Assembly (NCBI RefSeq): GCF_004378255.1
Contig: NZ_SNQG01000002.1
Span: forward strand, 1-64,000
Length of the DNA: 64,000 nucleotides
Direction of reading: 5' to 3'
Source of the DNA: Mucilaginibacter phyllosphaerae
GTDB taxonomy: Bacteria; Bacteroidota; Bacteroidia; Sphingobacteriales; Sphingobacteriaceae
The stretch's first letter is position 1; the number at the start of each line of letters is the position of its first letter. The position numbers and the translations under genes are program-made. Of the stretch, positions 35,224-43,876 are shown piece by piece. Below the pieces are notes generated by a model that did no database searches, was not told the origin of the DNA, and worked only from the letters and a program-made list of their open reading frames with translations.

Positions 35224-35415
35224 ATGGAAACAAAACAAAAAAAGACCTGCCCGCATTGCGGCAGGGGTAAACTAGCCAACAGGGCCCGAAGGCCCGCGTT
35301 GATGAAGGCCACTTTATTCTGGCTCCCTATAAAACGATACTCGTGTAACGTGTGCAATAAAAAATCATACGTTTTTGGTTCTGTATGGGAGGACGAAAAA
35401 AAAAACTCTGATTAA
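35224..35415 (+). CDS. Small zinc-ribbon protein
   Basis: The 63-residue protein starts METKQKKTCPHCGRG; an earlier TTG frame is less likely. It carries two CxxC knuckles, C9-PH-C12 and C41-NV-C44, 29 residues apart, which is a treble-clef/zinc-ribbon pattern. Between them lies a basic patch (NRARRPALMK) and a hydrophobic ATLFWLPIKRYS. The C-terminus is acidic. It begins 48 bp after the response regulator and may be co-transcribed. Nucleic-acid or protein binding is an inference. No family name recognised. Confidence 0.7.
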   Translation: METKQKKTCPHCGRGKLANRARRPALMKATLFWLPIKRYSCNVCNKKSYVFGSVWEDEKKNSD

Positions 35416-35463
35416 TACGATTTAGAGGGGGATTTCTGAATCTATTATGTGCATCATTTTTAC

Positions 35464-35490
35464 CTGTCGGGCATTACACTTGCCCGATAG
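35464..35490 (+). terminator. Hairpin after the zinc-ribbon gene
   Basis: CTGTCGGGC (35464-35472) pairs with GCCCGATAG (35482-35490), with one G-T wobble and a 9-nt loop. There is no T-run downstream, so it may be a weak terminator or an RNA-stability hairpin. The remaining 150 bp up to the metH promoter show nothing I can name. Confidence 0.45.
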
Positions 35491-35640
35491 GGCTATGGTG
35501 CTGTAGTGATCATTAAAATCCTCTTTTGGTATTGTGCCCTGATTTGTACCTGCCTGTTGTAAAAATGCAATGTGGTTAAAAAACGATGAGTACGATTTTT
35601 TAACCCCCGTATTAATTACAGATGGCTGCCATTAAATACG

Positions 35641-35672
35641 TTTGCACTTTACAACATTATTATTCATCTTTG
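35641..35672 (+). promoter_or_regulatory. Predicted promoter of the metH leader
   Basis: TTTG at 35641-35644 and CATCTTTG at 35665-35672 are 20 bp apart, close to the Bacteroidota -33 TTTG / -7 TAnnTTTG consensus with one mismatch in the -7 box. Transcription would start near 35678, just at the 5' edge of the riboswitch, which supports both calls. Confidence 0.6.
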
Positions 35673-35675
35673 TAA

Positions 35676-35787
35676 CGCTTATGGAGAAAGACGGAGGGAT
35701 TAGACCCTGCGATGTCTTAGCAACCTGTTACTTAACAAGGTGCTACATTCTACTCCGGTTAACAGAACAACCGGGGACAGATAAGTG
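35676..35787 (+). promoter_or_regulatory. S-box (SAM-I) riboswitch upstream of metH
   Basis: The region has the conserved S-box landmarks in order: GGAGGGATTAGACCCTG (P2 with the GA-rich core), GATGTCTTAGCAACCTG (the GCAACC core) and AAGGTGCTACATTCT (the GGUGCUAAUUC core). A P4 hairpin CCGGTT / AACCGG follows. P1 closes by 7 bp: CGCTTAT at 35676-35682 with ATAAGTG at 35781-35787 (one G-U). It should bind SAM and lower expression of metH-metF when SAM is plentiful. A weak stem AAAGTC / GACTTT (35788-35811) follows, but no strong terminator is visible, so control may be at translation. Confidence 0.9.
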
Positions 35788-35846
35788 AAAGTCAATATTA
35801 TACCCGACTTTTCGAGATAAGCTACATTTAGATTGGAGATATTACA

Positions 35847-35969
35847 TGTGAGATTGGAGATAGCTACTGCTTTTCATTGTCACAATAATACCTTGTTTTA
35901 TCAGATATGAGAATTGAGTTTTGAGTAATGGTTTTTCCTTGTCTCACAACTCCTATCTCCTATCTCACA
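35847..35969 (+). promoter_or_regulatory. Long-range inverted repeat in the metH leader
   Basis: TGTGAGATTGGAGATAG (35847-35863) and CTATCTCCTATCTCACA (35953-35969) pair at 16 of 17 positions across an 89-nt loop. The right arm ends 8 nt before the metH ATG, so the stem would cover the ribosome landing site. It lies between the riboswitch and the gene. It may be part of the expression platform, or only another low-complexity palindrome of the kind seen at 9370-9478. Confidence 0.55.
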
Positions 35970-35977
35970 TCTCAACA

Positions 35978-38900
35978 ATGGATATTAGAAAAGAATTACA
36001 GAAACGGATATTGGTTATTGACGGGGCTATGGGTACCATGATACAGCGGTACGAGCTCACCGAGGAGGATTTTCGCGGGGAGCGTTTCCGCGACCATCCA
36101 TCAGACCTGAAAGGCAATAACGACCTGCTGAATATTACCCGCCCCGATGTGATCAAGGCTATCCATGCCGAGTACCTGGATGCGGGGGCGGATATCATCG
36201 AAACCAATACCTTCAGCACGCAAAAAATATCACTGGCCGATTATCACCTCGAAGAGCTTGATTACGAATTAAGCTACGAAGGCGCCCGCATAGCCCGCGA
36301 AGTGGCCGACGAGTACACTCAAAAAGACCCATCGAAACCACGCTTTGTGGCGGGTGCAGTTGGGCCAACTAACCGTACGGCGTCTTTGTCGCCCGATGTG
36401 AACGACCCGGGTTACCGCGCCGTTACCTTTGATGACCTGGCCCAGGCCTATTATGAGCAGGTGCGCGGTTTGGTAGATGGGGGATCTGACGTGCTGCTGG
36501 TAGAAACCATTTTTGATACCCTGAATGCTAAAGCAGCGCTGTTTGCTATCCAGCGCTATAAAGACGAATGTAAAGCAGCAGGTAAAGATTACCCTGCCTT
36601 CCGTGATAGTGGCGGTATCATGATCTCAGGTACCATCACCGATGCATCGGGCCGTACTTTGTCCGGCCAAACAGTAGAGGCTTTCTGGAATTCTATCAGT
36701 CATGCTAACCTGTTATCGGTAGGCTTGAATTGCGCTTTAGGTGCCCGCGAAATGAGGCCCCACTTAGAGGAACTTTCTGCAAAGGCAGGCGTATTTATAT
36801 CTGCTTATCCTAACGCCGGCCTGCCTAACGAGTTTGGCGCATATGATGAAACCCCGCACGAAACAGCCCATCAGGTAGATGATTTTATCAAGGCAGGCAT
36901 TGTAAATATTGTGGGTGGTTGTTGCGGCACCACGCCCGATCATATTAAATGTATTGCCGATAGGGCTGCTAAATACCCGCCAAGGCAATTACCTGACATT
37001 GAGCCATACCTGCGCTTAAGCGGCCTGGAAGCCGTTACCCTTACCCCCGAAACCAACTTTGTAAATATAGGCGAGCGTACCAATATCACCGGGTCGCCCA
37101 AATTCTCTAAACTTATCCTGGCCGAAGATTACGAGGCTGCCCTTACCGTTGCCCTGCAGCAGGTAGAAGGCGGTGCGCAGGTGATCGACATTAATATGGA
37201 TGAGGGGATGATAGACTCGGAAGCGGTAATGGTGAAATTCCTGAACCTGGTTGCCAGCGAGCCGGATATTGCCAAGCTGCCCATCATGATCGATTCATCT
37301 AAATGGACGGTTATCGAAGCCGGGTTAAAATGCCTGCAGGGAAAAGGTATTGTAAACTCCATCTCCCTTAAAGAGGGCGAAGAGAAATTTAAGGAATATG
37401 CCCGCAAGATCCTGAGCTATGGCGCTGCTGCCGTGGTGATGGCCTTTGATGAAACCGGACAGGCCGATTCGCTGGAGCGCCGCAAGGAGATCTGCGGACG
37501 ATCATATAAGATCCTGGTTGAAGAAGTGGGTTTCCCGCCGCAGGATATTATCTTCGACCCGAACATCCTGACCGTAGCAACGGGTTTGGAAGAGCATAAT
37601 AACTATGCGGTAGATTTTATTGAGGCTACCCGTTGGATAAAACAAAACCTGCCATACGCCAAGGTGAGCGGTGGGGTCAGTAATATTTCCTTTTCGTTCC
37701 GCGGTAACAATGTGGTGCGCGAGGCGATGCATTCGGCATTCCTGTATCATGCTATTAAGGCTGGGCTGGATATGGGCATCGTAAACGCCGGGATGCTGGA
37801 GGTTTATCAGGAGATCCCTAAAGACCTGCTGGAACTGGTAGAAGACGTTTTACTAAACCGCCGCGATGATGCCACCGAGCGCCTGGTTGAATTTGCCGAT
37901 ACCATCAAAAGTAAGGGGAAAGAGATCGTTCGTGATGAGGAATGGCGTAAGGGTACGGTGGAAGAAAGATTGTCGCACGCCTTAGTAAAAGGTATCATCG
38001 AATACCTGGACGATGACGTGGAAGAGGCCCGCCAGAAGTTTGCCAAGCCTTTAGAGGTGATTGAAGGCCCCCTGATGGATGGCATGAACGTAGTAGGCGA
38101 CCTGTTTGGTGCCGGTAAAATGTTTTTGCCGCAGGTGGTAAAATCTGCCCGTGTAATGAAAAAGGCGGTGGCTTACCTGTTGCCGTATATCGAGCTGGAG
38201 AAACAGCGTGTTATAGATGCCGGTGAAGACAGCAGTGGCAGCAGGGCTAATGCGGGTAAGGTATTAATGGCCACCGTAAAAGGCGACGTGCACGATATCG
38301 GCAAAAACATCGTAGGCGTGGTGCTGGCTTGTAACAACTTCGAGGTGATAGACCTTGGGGTGATGGTGCCTGCCCAGCGCATTATAGAGGAAGCTAAAAA
38401 ACAGGAAGTAGACATCATCGGCCTAAGCGGGTTAATTACCCCATCGCTTGATGAGATGGTACATTTTGCCAAAGAGATGGAGCGCGAAGGGTTTACTATT
38501 CCGCTGATTATTGGCGGGGCAACCACCTCGCGCATCCATGCGGCGGTAAAGGTGGCGCCGCATTACTCGGGTGCAGCCATCCACGTGCTGGATGCATCAC
38601 GCAGTGTAACCGTTTGCAGCAGCTTGATGAATCGTGATACCCGCGACAGCTACATCCAAAACATCAAAGACGAATATACCAAAGCCCGCGAAGCACACGC
38701 TAACAAAAAAAGCGACAAACGCTTTGTAAGCATTGAGCAGGCCCGCGAACAAAAATTCCAGATAGACCTGAAGATGGTTGCGCCGGCACCAGGCTTTACC
38801 GGCACCAAAGTTTTTGATGCCTACCCGCTGGAAGAACTGGTGCCTTATATTGACTGGACACCATTTTTCCATACCTGGGAGTTGCGTGGCAGTTACCCTA

Positions 38901-39694
38901 AGATCTTTGCCGATAAGTTTGTAGGCGACGAAGCTAAAAAGCTATTTGATGATGCCCAGGCATTAATGAAACGCATTGTAGACCAAAAGCTATTGCGTGC
39001 AAGCGGCGTGATTGGTTTTTGGCCGGCCAACAGCGTGGGAGATGATATTGAATTATATACTGATGAAACCCGCCAGCATTTGCTGACACGCATCCATACG
39101 CTGCGCCAGCAGAACGAAAAGGTTAAAGGAGAGCCGTATTATGGCCTGTCGGATTTTGTGGCGCCTAAGGAGAGCGGCGTGGCCGACTACTTCGGTGGCT
39201 TTGCCGTAACAACCGGTATTGGCTGCGACGAGCTGGTTGCTGAATTTGAGGCCGACCACGACGATTATAACAGCATCATGACCAAAGCCATTGCCGACCG
39301 CTTTGCCGAGGCCTTTGCCGAAAAAATGCACGAACTGGTACGTAAGGAATACTGGGGTTACGCTAAAGACGAACATTTAGATACGGTTGAACTGATCAAG
39401 GAAGAATATCAGGGCATCCGCCCGGCACCGGGTTACCCTGCCTGCCCGGATCATACTGAAAAAACAACTTTGTTTGAGATACTGAGCGCCGAAGAGAATG
39501 CCCACATGCACCTTACCGAAAGCCTGGCCATGACACCGGCAGCATCGGTAAGCGGGTTCTATTTCTCGCACCCGCAGGCAAGGTATTTTGGCTTGAATAA
39601 AATAAGTAAAGATCAGATAGCGGATTATGCTGTCAGGAAAAACTTATCTGTTGATACTGTGGAACGTTGGTTAGGGCCAAATTTGAATTATTAG
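35978..39694 (+). CDS. metH: Cobalamin-dependent methionine synthase MetH
   Basis: MetH transfers the methyl group of 5-methyl-THF through cobalamin to homocysteine. The 1238-residue protein has all modules: homocysteine domain 1-~330 with zinc ligands C252, C315 and C316 (GLNC and GGCCGTT, matching E. coli C247/C310/C311). The folate domain is ~355-620 ([16 protein letters not shown]), the B12 cap ~650-740, and the B12 domain has DVHDIG at 770-775 with H772 the cobalt ligand. The SAM-binding activation domain extends to the end ([15 protein letters not shown]). I use ATG 35978 ([19 protein letters not shown]); the longer frame has no family likeness. An S-box riboswitch precedes it, and metF follows after an interspersed repeat. 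Confidence 0.97.
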   Translation: MDIRKELQKRILVIDGAMGTMIQRYELTEEDFRGERFRDHPSDLKGNNDLLNITRPDVIKAIHAEYLDAGADIIETNTFSTQKISLADYHLEELDYELSYEGARIAREVADEYTQKDPSKPRFVAGAVGPTNRTASLSPDVNDPGYRAVTFDDLAQAYYEQVRGLVDGGSDVLLVETIFDTLNAKAALFAIQRYKDECKAAGKDYPAFRDSGGIMISGTITDASGRTLSGQTVEAFWNSISHANLLSVGLNCALGAREMRPHLEELSAKAGVFISAYPNAGLPNEFGAYDETPHETAHQVDDFIKAGIVNIVGGCCGTTPDHIKCIADRAAKYPPRQLPDIEPYLRLSGLEAVTLTPETNFVNIGERTNITGSPKFSKLILAEDYEAALTVALQQVEGGAQVIDINMDEGMIDSEAVMVKFLNLVASEPDIAKLPIMIDSSKWTVIEAGLKCLQGKGIVNSISLKEGEEKFKEYARKILSYGAAAVVMAFDETGQADSLERRKEICGRSYKILVEEVGFPPQDIIFDPNILTVATGLEEHNNYAVDFIEATRWIKQNLPYAKVSGGVSNISFSFRGNNVVREAMHSAFLYHAIKAGLDMGIVNAGMLEVYQEIPKDLLELVEDVLLNRRDDATERLVEFADTIKSKGKEIVRDEEWRKGTVEERLSHALVKGIIEYLDDDVEEARQKFAKPLEVIEGPLMDGMNVVGDLFGAGKMFLPQVVKSARVMKKAVAYLLPYIELEKQRVIDAGEDSSGSRANAGKVLMATVKGDVHDIGKNIVGVVLACNNFEVIDLGVMVPAQRIIEEAKKQEVDIIGLSGLITPSLDEMVHFAKEMEREGFTIPLIIGGATTSRIHAAVKVAPHYSGAAIHVLDASRSVTVCSSLMNRDTRDSYIQNIKDEYTKAREAHANKKSDKRFVSIEQAREQKFQIDLKMVAPAPGFTGTKVFDAYPLEELVPYIDWTPFFHTWELRGSYPKIFADKFVGDEAKKLFDDAQALMKRIVDQKLLRASGVIGFWPANSVGDDIELYTDETRQHLLTRIHTLRQQNEKVKGEPYYGLSDFVAPKESGVADYFGGFAVTTGIGCDELVAEFEADHDDYNSIMTKAIADRFAEAFAEKMHELVRKEYWGYAKDEHLDTVELIKEEYQGIRPAPGYPACPDHTEKTTLFEILSAEENAHMHLTESLAMTPAASVSGFYFSHPQARYFGLNKISKDQIADYAVRKNLSVDTVERWLGPNLNY

Positions 39695-39785
39695 CCCCCC
39701 AGCCCCCTGAAGGGGGAGCAGGAAAGGGTAGTTTATTATTAGAAATTTAAAAAATTAAATTCCCCCTTTAGGGGGTTAGGGGGCT
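39693..39785. repeat. Double-hairpin interspersed element, copy 2
   Basis: The element begins inside the metH stop codon and ends 2 bp before the metF ATG. AGCCCCC and GGGGGCT form the outer arms. Inside are the hairpins CCCCCTGAAGGGGG and CCCCCTTTAGGGGG, separated by an AT-rich centre. The plan is the same as at 10323-10404 and 43788-43873. It fills the entire metH-metF gap and could process or partly terminate the bicistronic transcript. Confidence 0.85.
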
Positions 39786-39786
39786 C

Positions 39787-40743
39787 ATGAAGATTACAGA
39801 ACACATAGCCAATGCGGCAGGAAAAACACTTTTTTCCTTTGAACTTATCCCACCTTTAAAAGGCCAAAGCATTCAAGGGATTTATGATGCTATCGACCCG
39901 TTGATGGAATTTAAGCCGCCGTTCATCGATGTAACATCGCTGCGCGAGGATTATATTTATAAGGAGCACCAAACCGGCTTGCTGGAGAAACTGGCTTATC
40001 GTAAGCGCCCTGGTACTATTGCTATCTGCGCGGCTATTATGAATAAATACAAGGTAGATACCGTTCCGCATTTACTTTGCGGTGGTTTTACCAAGGACGA
40101 AACCGAAAACGGCCTGATAGACCTGCAGTTTTTAGGTATAGATAATGTGTTGGTTTTACGCGGGGATGCCCGCCGGGGCGATGCATCTTTTGTGCCTACG
40201 CCCAACGGCCACTGCTACGCTACGGACCTGCTGCAACAGGTAGTGAATATGAACAATGGCGTTTACCTGCACGAGCATTACGAAGGCATCCTGAAAACAG
40301 ATTTCTGTATAGGTGTTGCCGGTTACCCCGAGAAACATTTTGAGGCGCCGAACTTAAAAACAGATTTTAAGTATCTAAAGCAAAAGGTTGATATGGGCGC
40401 AGGCTTTATTGTTACCCAGATGTTCTTCGATAACCAAAAATATTTTGATTTTGTAAATAACTGCCGCGCCGTTGGTATCAACGTGCCGATCATCCCGGGG
40501 CTGAAACCTATCACCACCTCAAAACAATTGGTTAATCTGTCAAAAACCTTTCATATCGATATCCCCGAAGCATTAAGCGATGCCATCCACGATTGTAAGG
40601 ATGAAAAAAATGTAAAAGATATTGGTATTGAATGGATGATTGAACAGTGTAAAGAACTGATGAAGTTTGGCGCACCTGTACTGCACTTTTATACCATGGG
40701 TAACCCCGGCCCAACCAAACGGATCGCTGAAGCGATATTTTAA
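39787..40743 (+). CDS. metF: 5,10-methylenetetrahydrofolate reductase MetF
   Basis: MetF reduces 5,10-methylene-THF to 5-methyl-THF with FAD and NADH, supplying the methyl donor for MetH. The 318-residue barrel shows FSFELIPPLKG (catalytic Glu in the E/Q-P strand), FIDVTSLRED, VLVLRGDARRGD (the LRGD flavin motif), FCIGVAGYPEKH and FIVTQMFFDNQKYF. Length is normal for the bacterial enzyme. It starts 92 bp after metH on the same strand, with only the repeat element between, and is probably under the same riboswitch. A 1.3-kb array of hairpin repeats begins 11 bp after its stop. Confidence 0.96.
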   Translation: MKITEHIANAAGKTLFSFELIPPLKGQSIQGIYDAIDPLMEFKPPFIDVTSLREDYIYKEHQTGLLEKLAYRKRPGTIAICAAIMNKYKVDTVPHLLCGGFTKDETENGLIDLQFLGIDNVLVLRGDARRGDASFVPTPNGHCYATDLLQQVVNMNNGVYLHEHYEGILKTDFCIGVAGYPEKHFEAPNLKTDFKYLKQKVDMGAGFIVTQMFFDNQKYFDFVNNCRAVGINVPIIPGLKPITTSKQLVNLSKTFHIDIPEALSDAIHDCKDEKNVKDIGIEWMIEQCKELMKFGAPVLHFYTMGNPGPTKRIAEAIF

Positions 40744-40754
40744 TCGATAAACTT

Positions 40755-42035
40755 TGTCATGGTAAGCCTGTCGAACCATTAACCGGGCGTACAAGGTCTT
40801 CGACAAGCTCATACTGACATTTTGTGAAGTGTGTCATGGTGAGCCTGTCGAACCATTAGCCTGGCGTGCAAGTCTTCGACAAGCTCAGACTGACATTTTG
40901 TGAAGTGTGTCCTGGTGAGCCTGTCGAACCATTAACCGGGCGTGCAAGTCTTCGACAAGCTCAGACTGACATTTTGTGAAGTGTGTCATGGTGAGCCTGT
41001 CGAACCATTAGCCGGGTGTACAAGCCTTCGACAAGCTCAGACTGACATTTTGTGAAGTGTGTCATGGTGAGCCTGTCGAACCACTAACCGGGCTTACAAG
41101 GTCTTCGACAAGCTCAGACTGACATTTTGTGAAGTGTGTCCTGGTGAGCCTGTCGAACCATTAACCGGGGGTGCAAGCCTTCGACAAGCTCAGACTGATA
41201 TTCAGGAGTGTGTACTGGTGAGCCTGTCTAACTATTAACCGAGCGTACAAGTCTTCGACAGGTTCAGACTGACATAATGCAGATGTCATGGTGAGCCTGT
41301 CGAACCATTAGGCGAGCGTACAAGTCTTCGACAAGCTCAGACTGACATTTTGTGGAGTGTGTCATGGTGAGCCTGTCGAACCATTAACCGGGCGTACAAG
41401 GTCTTCGACAAGCTCATACTGACATTTTGTGAAGTGTGTCATGGTGAGCCTGTCGAACCATTAGCCTGGCGTGCAAGTCTTCGACAAGCTCAGACTGACA
41501 TTTTGTGAAGTGTGTCCTGGTGAGCGTGTCGAACCATTAACCGGGCGTGCAAGTCTTCGACAAGCTCAGACTGACATAGTGTTTTAGCTTGTCATGGTGA
41601 GCCTGTCGAACCATTAGCCCGCTTTGCTAAGTCTTCGACAAGCTCAGACTGACATTAAGGAGTATGTCCTGGTGAGCCTGTCGAACCATTAACCGGGCGT
41701 ACAAGTCTTCGACAAGCTCAGACTGATATAGTGTGAAGTGTGTCATGGTGAGCCTGTCGAACCATTAACCGGGCGTACAAGTCTTCGACAAGCTCAGACT
41801 GACATTTTGTGAAGTGTGTTCATGGTGAGCCTGTCGAACCATTAACCGGGCGTACAAGTCTTCGACAAGCTCAGACTGACGTTTGGTGAAGTGTGTTCCT
41901 GGTGAGCCTGTCGAACCATTAACCGGGCGTACAAGGTCTTCGATAAGCTCAGAGTAACATTTGGTGAAGTGTGTCCTGGTGAGCCTGTCGAACCATTAAC
42001 CGGGCTTACAAGTCTTCGACAAGCTCAGACTGACA
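40755..42035. repeat. Tandem array of 17 hairpin units, array 1
   Basis: Seventeen units with a mean period of about 76 bp fill the space between convergent metF and the S8 protease gene. Each unit has a left arm GTCATGGTGAGCCTGTCGAA, a loop of ~20 nt (typically CCATTAACCGGGCGTACAAG), a right arm TTCGACAAGCTCAGACTGAC and a spacer ATTTTGTGAAGTGTG. The arms pair except for a 3-nt internal bulge and one wobble/mismatch. Units 1-3 reappear almost unchanged as units 9-11 (offset 605 bp), including the private variants CATACTGAC and GCCTGGCGTGC. No protein is encoded. The same unit recurs at 61509-62175. Confidence 0.95.
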
Positions 42036-42040
42036 TTTCC

Positions 42041-42089
42041 ATATAACCAAGTAAGGCCCGGCGATTCGCCGGGCCTTACTTGGTTATAT
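42041..42089. terminator. Perfect 23-bp hairpin, bidirectional terminator
   Basis: Arms 42041-42063 and 42067-42089 are exact complements with a 3-nt loop. They have an AT-rich outer part (ATATAACCAAGTAAGG) and a GC-rich tip (CCCGGCG). It sits 13 bp after the S8 protease stop (minus strand) and ends the array side. The extreme stability suggests termination for both directions, though the T-run is short. Confidence 0.75.
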
Positions 42090-42102
42090 CACAGAAATTA
42101 TC

Positions 42103-43746
42103 TTAGATCCCTGCCGGTTTTAATTTTGATGCAGCAAGCAATGCTTTGTAGGCATTTACGATGCCACCTGTTTTAGACAGTGTGGTAAAATCAACCTTTT
42201 CTGTAGTGCTGCCCGGTTTTAAAACCATAGTGCCGGTTAGCGGCGTGGCCGATTCCAGGATCACCTGTTTTAGCTGTTTGGCGCTCAGGTTTGGGTAATA
42301 CTCCAATACTAAAGCGGCCACACCTGCCGTAATGGGCGATGCAAAGCTGGTACCATCGGCAGTGTTAAACTCGGCATCCATATTTACAGATGTTACCTTT
42401 ACGCCCGGCGCAAATACATCTACATTCTTTTTACCGTAGTTGCTAAAAGTACCCGCCAGATTTTCATTCAGTTTATCGGCAGATGCGCCAACGCTTATCA
42501 CGTTATCGGCATCCGTGCCGGATCCATCTGCAAAAGTATCATTCGGGAATTGCGGCTTGGCGTCCACATCCTGGTTATCGTTACCCGAAGCCTGCACCAG
42601 CAATACATTTTTAGATGCCGCATATTTAAAGGCATCATCTACCCAGGCCTTATGCGGCGATAGTTTTTTACCAAAGCTCATGTTAATGATGCGGGCGCCA
42701 TTATCTACCGCGTAACGTATCGCGTTAGCAATATCCTTATCGTATTCATCGCCGTTTGGTACAGCCTTAATAGCCATAATACGCACATTATCGGCCACCC
42801 CGTCTATACCATATTTATTGTTGCGCACGGCGCCAATTAAGCCCGCTACCCCGGTGCCATGCTCGGCATCAGCAAATTTAAGCAGGTTATTGCCATAAGG
42901 CTTGCCGTCCTGTACATCGGGGTTATCGCCAACAATACGTTTACGCGCATCCGGGTCGGGGTTTACATCGTTATTTAATTTGGCCAGGTATTCGCTTAAT
43001 TCGTTAATGATCTTGGCGTTGGTATCATCACCGCCCTGCTGGTCAAAAACCGAGTTCCATACGTTTTTACTTTGTGTAACCGTATCGCTTTTTGAAGTGA
43101 TCTTGGCCAGGTCGGCCTTTTTAAATGATGCGTCAGATTTTAAGTTCAGCGCCTTTTTAATGTATCCGCTTGTTGCCATTAAGGCATTCATAACAGGCTG
43201 TAGCTGCTGTATTTCGCCGTTTGATTTACTGATGGTAGCATCATGGGTAAGCTTTACCTGTTCCCAGTAAGCAAACTCTTTTTCGCTGCCTGCAGGTGCG
43301 GTTGTAAGGCCTTCATATTTACCTTTTAGCTTGTTGTACTCGCGCACTTCTTCGGTAGTTTCGGTAAAATCGCATTTGCCGCCCGGCCCGCCTAAAAAGT
43401 CCCAGCCGTGCATGTCATCAATATAACCGTTCTTATCGTCATCAATGCCGTTGCCCGGTATCTCTTTGGTGTTGGTCCACAATACAGGTTTAAGGTCGGC
43501 CTGTGCCGTATCTATACCGCTATCTATCGTAGCAATTAATACGGTTTTGCTTTTTTTGCCTTTTACAAACAGGTAAGCCTGGTTCAGGCTGATGCCGAAG
43601 TAGCCATCGGTTTTAAGGTCCATCAGGTGCCAGTTCTTTGGCAGTTCGGCAGCAGGTTTGGGTGCAACCTGCGCGGTTGATTCAATGCTGATCAGCAGGG
43701 CGGCGCTTAAGGCTGCGCCGGTTATGGTCTTGAAGATTTTATACAT
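42103..43746 (-). CDS. Secreted S8 family serine peptidase (subtilase)
   Basis: The 547-residue exported protease has a signal peptide (1-25, ending STAQ). Its subtilisin triad is D75 (IATIDSGID), H296 (EHGTGVAG) and S467 (GTSFASP), with oxyanion N389 (ASGNDN). Between D75 and H296 lies an insertion of about 170 residues, far longer than in subtilisin and rich in Lys, Asn and Asp; it may bind substrate or act as an internal regulator. A propeptide is not obvious. It is monocistronic, with a perfect hairpin after the stop and a double-hairpin element upstream. Confidence 0.93.
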   Translation of the reverse strand: MYKIFKTITGAALSAALLISIESTAQVAPKPAAELPKNWHLMDLKTDGYFGISLNQAYLFVKGKKSKTVLIATIDSGIDTAQADLKPVLWTNTKEIPGNGIDDDKNGYIDDMHGWDFLGGPGGKCDFTETTEEVREYNKLKGKYEGLTTAPAGSEKEFAYWEQVKLTHDATISKSNGEIQQLQPVMNALMATSGYIKKALNLKSDASFKKADLAKITSKSDTVTQSKNVWNSVFDQQGGDDTNAKIINELSEYLAKLNNDVNPDPDARKRIVGDNPDVQDGKPYGNNLLKFADAEHGTGVAGLIGAVRNNKYGIDGVADNVRIMAIKAVPNGDEYDKDIANAIRYAVDNGARIINMSFGKKLSPHKAWVDDAFKYAASKNVLLVQASGNDNQDVDAKPQFPNDTFADGSGTDADNVISVGASADKLNENLAGTFSNYGKKNVDVFAPGVKVTSVNMDAEFNTADGTSFASPITAGVAALVLEYYPNLSAKQLKQVILESATPLTGTMVLKPGSTTEKVDFTTLSKTGGIVNAYKALLAASKLKPAGI

Positions 43747-43787
43747 ATTTTAATAGTTCGTGTTTATAATTTATTCGTTGCCGGGTT

Positions 43788-43873
43788 AGCCCCCTCTAAA
43801 TCTCCCCCGGTAGGGGAGACTTTAACCGCGCTCTTTTAAAAAAGCCCTCTCTGCCGGGAGGGTTGGGTGGGCT
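43788..43873. repeat. Double-hairpin interspersed element, copy 3
   Basis: AGCCCCCTC at the left (43788) and GGGTGGGCT at the right (to 43873) form imperfect outer arms. The internal hairpins are TCTCCCC-CGGTA-GGGGAGA and CCCTC...GAGGG. The plan matches the copies at 10323-10404 and 39693-39785. It lies between the aldehyde dehydrogenase stop and the S8 gene start on the minus strand. Confidence 0.8.
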
Positions 43874-43876
43874 ATC

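Noticed and set aside
35921..35977. Upstream start for metH giving 19 more residues
   Set aside because: The extra residues ([17 protein letters not shown]) are translated from the low-complexity inverted repeat. Homologues start at the equivalent of [10 protein letters not shown].
36764..39376. Several open frames on the strand opposite metH
   Set aside because: They mirror the strong codon bias of metH and show no protein-family features or start signals.
40755..42035. CRISPR-like regular array
   Set aside because: The unit is repeated in full, including the parts that would be spacers. The period is about 76 bp with ~20-bp palindromic arms, there is no leader, and no cas gene is present. 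The same holds for 61509-62175.
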